Source of the DNA: Pleomorphomonas carboxyditropha
GTDB taxonomy: Bacteria; Pseudomonadota; Alphaproteobacteria; Rhizobiales; Pleomorphomonadaceae
Assembly: GCF_002770725.1 (NCBI RefSeq)
Contig: NZ_NQVN01000002.1
Span: 398,622-462,621, forward strand
DNA: 64,000 bases
Direction of reading: 5' to 3'
Shown here: one piece after another, positions 60,118-64,000 of the stretch
How positions within the stretch are numbered: the first letter of the stretch is position 1
How the letters are laid out: the number at the start of each line of letters is the position of its first letter
The notes under the pieces: model-generated
Told to the model about the DNA's origin: nothing
Seen by the model: only the letters and a program-made list of their open reading frames with translations
Database searches by the model: none
Program-made: the position numbers and the translations under genes

Positions 60118-60925
60118 CTTTGGTGATGTCCGTGTGGAACCATTTCTCGGAAATTTTGGCGATCGTGCCGTCGTCCCTGAGCTCCTTGACGACACGGGCG
60201 ACCTCGGCGTCCCACTCGGGGTCGCCCTTGTCGGTGACCACGGCGTTCGGCTCGGCGAACAGCGGCTTGCCGACCACCTTCAGCTTGCCGGTCGCCTCGA
60301 TCTGGCCCTGCGCCGTGCCGGCCGAGGCGACGATGGCGTCGAGCCGGACGCCGGGTCCGAGTGCCAGATTCTGAAAGTTGACCGTCTCGTCGCCCGGCAC
60401 CGCCTCGACGGTGTCGAAGGGAAATTCGATGGCCGGCTGGCCGGGAATGACGAAGTTGCGGTTGACGTAGGCCTCGTAGGACGAGCCGGTGCCGACGCCG
60501 ACCTTCTTGCCGGAAATGTCCTTGACCGACTGGATGGCCGTCTCGTCCTTGTTGACCACCAGCACGGCCGGCAGGCTGTAGTAGATCGCCGGGAAATTGA
60601 CCACCTTGGCGCGCTCCTCGGTCGGCGTCGCCGAGGAGATGGCGACATCCCAGCGGCCGGCCCACTTGCCGCCGATGATGGCTTCCCAGCCGGGCGTCTC
60701 CAGCTTCAGCTTGACGCCGAGCTTTTCGGCGAAGGCCTTGGCGACATCGACGTCGAAACCGTCGAGCTCGTTGTTGTCGTTGATGAAGCCGAAGGGCGGA
60801 TAATCGTTGACGAGGACGTCGACGACCTCACCCTTCGCGCGGACGCGGTCGAGGGTTCCGCCCGCGACGGCGACGGCTGGAAAGGAGAAGGCGACGATCA
60901 GGGCAAGAATGCGGGGCGTCATCAT
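60107..60925 (-). CDS. Polar amino-acid ABC transporter substrate-binding protein
   Basis: 272 residues with a signal peptide ending around AVAVAGG. Family-3 fold: VVDVLVNDYPPFGFINDNNE, GFDVDVAKAFAEKLGVKLKL, AISSATPTEERAKVVNF, GVGTGSSYEAYVN. The arginine anchor in TEERAKV is kept. Linked with a permease and a homocysteine methyltransferase, so S-methylmethionine, methionine or a betaine-like methyl donor are candidate ligands. Confidence 0.9.
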   Translation of the reverse strand: MMTPRILALIVAFSFPAVAVAGGTLDRVRAKGEVVDVLVNDYPPFGFINDNNELDGFDVDVAKAFAEKLGVKLKLETPGWEAIIGGKWAGRWDVAISSATPTEERAKVVNFPAIYYSLPAVLVVNKDETAIQSVKDISGKKVGVGTGSSYEAYVNRNFVIPGQPAIEFPFDTVEAVPGDETVNFQNLALGPGVRLDAIVASAGTAQGQIEATGKLKVVGKPLFAEPNAVVTDKGDPEWDAEVARVVKELRDDGTIAKISEKWFHTDITKDVE

Positions 60926-61128
60926 GGCGGTCGGTCCGTTGTCGTTGGTATGGAGCCATGATGCAGGCTTCTCCCGCCGTCGCCGAAGTCGGTCCGTTCA
61001 AATCCCGGCCGCAAGAGGAAATATCTTGCCCTTTGCCGATGGTAAAACGGCAGCAGTTTCCGGGCTTTGCAGCGATCAATCCGGTTCGGCCCCGCATATA
61101 TCGGTGAAATCCGCCACGTTCGCCGAGC

Positions 61129-62226
<1,098 letters not shown>

Positions 62227-62518
62227 GAGGCGCTTCCTTCTCACCAGTGGCCAACCGCATCGAAACCGGCGGCGGCTCCGTCGCCCGTTCGTCCAGCCAT
62301 AGCGTGACGGGGCGGCGATGGGGAGGAACAGTTTTCTTCTTCAGTGCCGGCTGACGAACCAAACATCACCGCTTCGGGTGAATACGGTCTCGGACGTTCT
62401 TTGACTAGTTTGTCGATAGATAAATATCCTTTCGTCACGGTTGGCCGCACGCCGGGTGGCGGGAATGGCAGCGCCGTCGACACATTCCGGCCGCATGGCC
62501 GCACTGGGGGAACGTTCC
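62227..62518. promoter_or_regulatory. Divergent promoter region, mtnA / sugar-binding protein
   Basis: 292 bases without a gene. AT-rich words (TTTGACTAGTTTGTC, GATAGATAAATATCC at 62401-62432) look like a promoter for the rightward binding-protein gene. GACTAGTTTGTC is a loose dyad. No riboswitch structure is recognised. Confidence 0.35.
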
Positions 62519-63571
62519 ATGAGCTTCATCGCAAGGACAGCCGCTTCGACCGCCGCGCTTCTGGCGCCCCTGCTGTTCGCCGGCGCGTCCCTGGCCGCCG
62601 GGCTGGCCGGCGCGCCCGCGCCCTTCGATCAGGGTGGCGTCAAGTTCGCGCTGGTCGGCTACATTTCCGCCGGCGATTTCTTCTCGGCCGTCCAGGCCGG
62701 CGCCAAGGCCCAGTCGGCGGCGCTCGGCGTCGACCTGCAGGTCTTTCCCGGCCGGCAGGACAGCGCCGAGCAGCGTTTGCAGATCGAGCAGGCGATCAAC
62801 CTGGGCGTCAAGGCGATCGTCATCGACCACGGCGAGCCGGAAGCCTTGCGCGACGTCGTGCAGAAGGCGCTCGACGCCGGCGTCAAGGTGGTCGCCTTCG
62901 ACGTCAATATCGACAATCCCGCCGTGCCGCAGGTCGAGCAGAGCGATCATGAGCTGGCCCGCCTCGCCCTGGAGCAGGCGGCAAAGGACAACGGCACCAG
63001 CTTCACCGCCGGCTATGCCTACGTCGCCGGCTTTGCGCCGCTCGATCGCCGCAACGAGGTGTGGCAGGCGTTCAAGAAGGCCAATCCCGGCGTGGTCGAG
63101 AAGGCGCAGTTCGGCGTCGTCAACGCCACCACCGCGCTCTCGACGTCCGACCAGGCCAAGGCCGTGCTGCGCGCCAACCCGGATATCTCGGTGGTCTTCG
63201 CGCCTTATGACGAATTTGCCCGCGGCGTGAAGCTGGCCGCCACCGAGCTCGGTGTCGCCGACAAGCTCAAGATCTACTCGGCCGACGTTTCGACCGCCGA
63301 CATCCAGGAGATCGTCGCCGACGGCAGCCCGTGGGTGGCGACCGTCGCCACCAATCCGGCCCTGGTCGGCGCCGCCGCCATCCGTGCCGCCGCCAAATTG
63401 GTCGCCGGCGAGGCCGTCGACCATAACCTCGTCATCAAGCCGACCCTGCTCACCCAGGCCGGACTGCGCGAGGCCGGCGTCACCACCATCGAGGAACTGG
63501 CGGCCAAGCTGCCGTCGTTCAACGAGAGCGATGTCGCCCTTGCCCCGTGGATTCCGGTGGCCAGCAAGTAA
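62519..63571 (+). CDS. Sugar ABC transporter substrate-binding protein (RbsB-like)
   Basis: 350 residues with a signal peptide ending near SLAAGLAG. Type-1 periplasmic fold: VKFALVGYISAGDFFSAVQA, GVDLQVFPGRQD, QAINLGVKAIVIDHGEPEA, KVVAFDVNIDNP, VVFAPYDEFARG. It should bind a pentose-like sugar. ATG 62519 has TGGGGGAA upstream. With a zinc dehydrogenase after it and mtnA divergent, a methylthioribose- or deoxyribose-like ligand is worth considering, but a common pentose is equally possible. Confidence 0.9.
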   Translation: MSFIARTAASTAALLAPLLFAGASLAAGLAGAPAPFDQGGVKFALVGYISAGDFFSAVQAGAKAQSAALGVDLQVFPGRQDSAEQRLQIEQAINLGVKAIVIDHGEPEALRDVVQKALDAGVKVVAFDVNIDNPAVPQVEQSDHELARLALEQAAKDNGTSFTAGYAYVAGFAPLDRRNEVWQAFKKANPGVVEKAQFGVVNATTALSTSDQAKAVLRANPDISVVFAPYDEFARGVKLAATELGVADKLKIYSADVSTADIQEIVADGSPWVATVATNPALVGAAAIRAAAKLVAGEAVDHNLVIKPTLLTQAGLREAGVTTIEELAAKLPSFNESDVALAPWIPVASK

Positions 63572-63680
63572 GCGGGCGCTTTTCGCGTCTCTCCCGCGCG
63601 AACCGGTTCCGGCAGCCCGCCGGGGCCGGCCGCGCGGGACGCCGTTCGACAGGCAAGGATCGGAGCACAGGGAAGGGCAT

Positions 63681-64000
63681 ATGAAGGCCGTGCAATATTG
63701 GTCGAACGACGACGTCAGGCTCGTCGACCTGCCCGTTCCCGACATTTCGGCCGGAGAGATCCTGGTCCGGGTCGTCGCCTGCGGCCTCTGCGCCGCCGAC
63801 GTGCTGGAGTGGTACATGCGGCCGAAGGCGCCGGTCTACCTCGGGCATGAGATCGCCGGGGTGGTGGCCAGGGTCGGAGCGGGGGTAACCGCCTTCAGTG
63901 TCGGCGACCGGGTGTTCGTCCATCACCGCGCCCCATGCGGCCATTGCGACCTCTGCCGGCGCGGCCACGAAACGCTCTGCCGCGAGCACCGCCGCCATGG
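63681..64000 (+). CDS. Zinc-dependent alcohol dehydrogenase, 3' end cut by window edge
   Basis: 106 codons visible, frame still open at the edge. N-terminal GroES-like domain of medium-chain dehydrogenases: VVACGLCAADVLEWY with the catalytic-zinc cysteine, YLGHEIAGVV with the catalytic His/Glu, and an intact structural-zinc set in RAPCGHCDLCRRGHETLC. It is a paralogue of the 31422-32495 enzyme (both start with a YWSNDD/YYSHDD-like strand) but keeps the cysteines that one has lost. The ATG has GGGAAGGG upstream. Confidence 0.88.
   Translation, partial: MKAVQYWSNDDVRLVDLPVPDISAGEILVRVVACGLCAADVLEWYMRPKAPVYLGHEIAGVVARVGAGVTAFSVGDRVFVHHRAPCGHCDLCRRGHETLCREHRRH

Overview
The window is high-GC DNA (one counted 60-base line in a typical gene is 72% G+C), densely coded, with many ATGA/GTGA-coupled operons. 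It has importers of three families: ribose-type, maltose-type and polar-amino-acid-type. Together with the gene families present (fRMsr, DUF1543, ROK/SorC/DeoR-controlled sugar operons, Xsc/Tpa taurine degradation), this points to an alphaproteobacterium, probably Hyphomicrobiales. No genus can be fixed from the sequence alone. There is no rRNA, tRNA, CRISPR array, phage gene or transposase. The region reads as a nutrient-scavenging accessory stretch of a chromosome or chromid.

Layout. 1-6.7 kb: a cluster that looks built for cleaving a cyclic ketone or diketone: cyclase-family hydrolase (cut by the left edge), FAD dehydrogenase and flavin reductase on the minus strand, then thiolase, a LysR regulator and a crotonase resembling 6-oxocamphor hydrolase. 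7-8 kb: free methionine-(R)-sulfoxide reductase and a DUF1543 protein. 8.2-15.8 kb: a maltose-type sugar ABC operon (binding protein, two permeases, ATPase) that also encodes an ADP-dependent glucokinase/phosphofructokinase-like kinase and a DhnA/LsrF-like aldolase, with a divergent DeoR repressor. 15.8-22.0 kb: a ribose/fructose-type ABC importer with a ribulokinase-like FGGY kinase and a divergent ROK repressor; near-identical AT-rich palindromes sit in both promoter regions. 22.3-29.8 kb: AraC regulator, TonB-dependent siderophore receptor of clearly lower G+C, a palindromic MITE/RIME-like element, and a complete FecBCD-type iron importer.

29.9-45.4 kb holds the most unusual part. A rightward series encodes an FGGY kinase, zinc dehydrogenase, AraD-like aldolase/epimerase, PfkB kinase and SorC regulator. 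After a 320-base gap come a ribose-type importer with two different permeases, a two-subunit transketolase, a RuBisCO-like protein and a cytoplasmic DMSO/biotin-sulfoxide-reductase-type molybdoenzyme. The sugar enters, is phosphorylated, and is then probably split or decarboxylated by the transketolase and the RuBisCO-like enzyme. The known pathway with the most similar parts is D-apiose/apionate catabolism, but the substrate is not settled by sequence.

45.4-50.3 kb: polar amino-acid ABC genes with two binding proteins, three permeases and one ATPase. 50.7 kb: a 122-residue protein that is 46% methionine. 51-52 kb: XRE-cupin regulator and a 54-residue protein. 52.1-58.2 kb: taurine uptake (TauABC) and dissimilation (Tpa, Xsc). 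58.3-60.9 kb: amino-acid binding protein, permease and homocysteine S-methyltransferase. 61.1-64.0 kb: MtnA, divergent from a ribose-type binding protein and a second zinc dehydrogenase cut by the right edge. Organosulfur and methionine chemistry recurs across the window (msrC, the molybdoenzyme, taurine genes, methyltransferase, mtnA, Met-rich protein).
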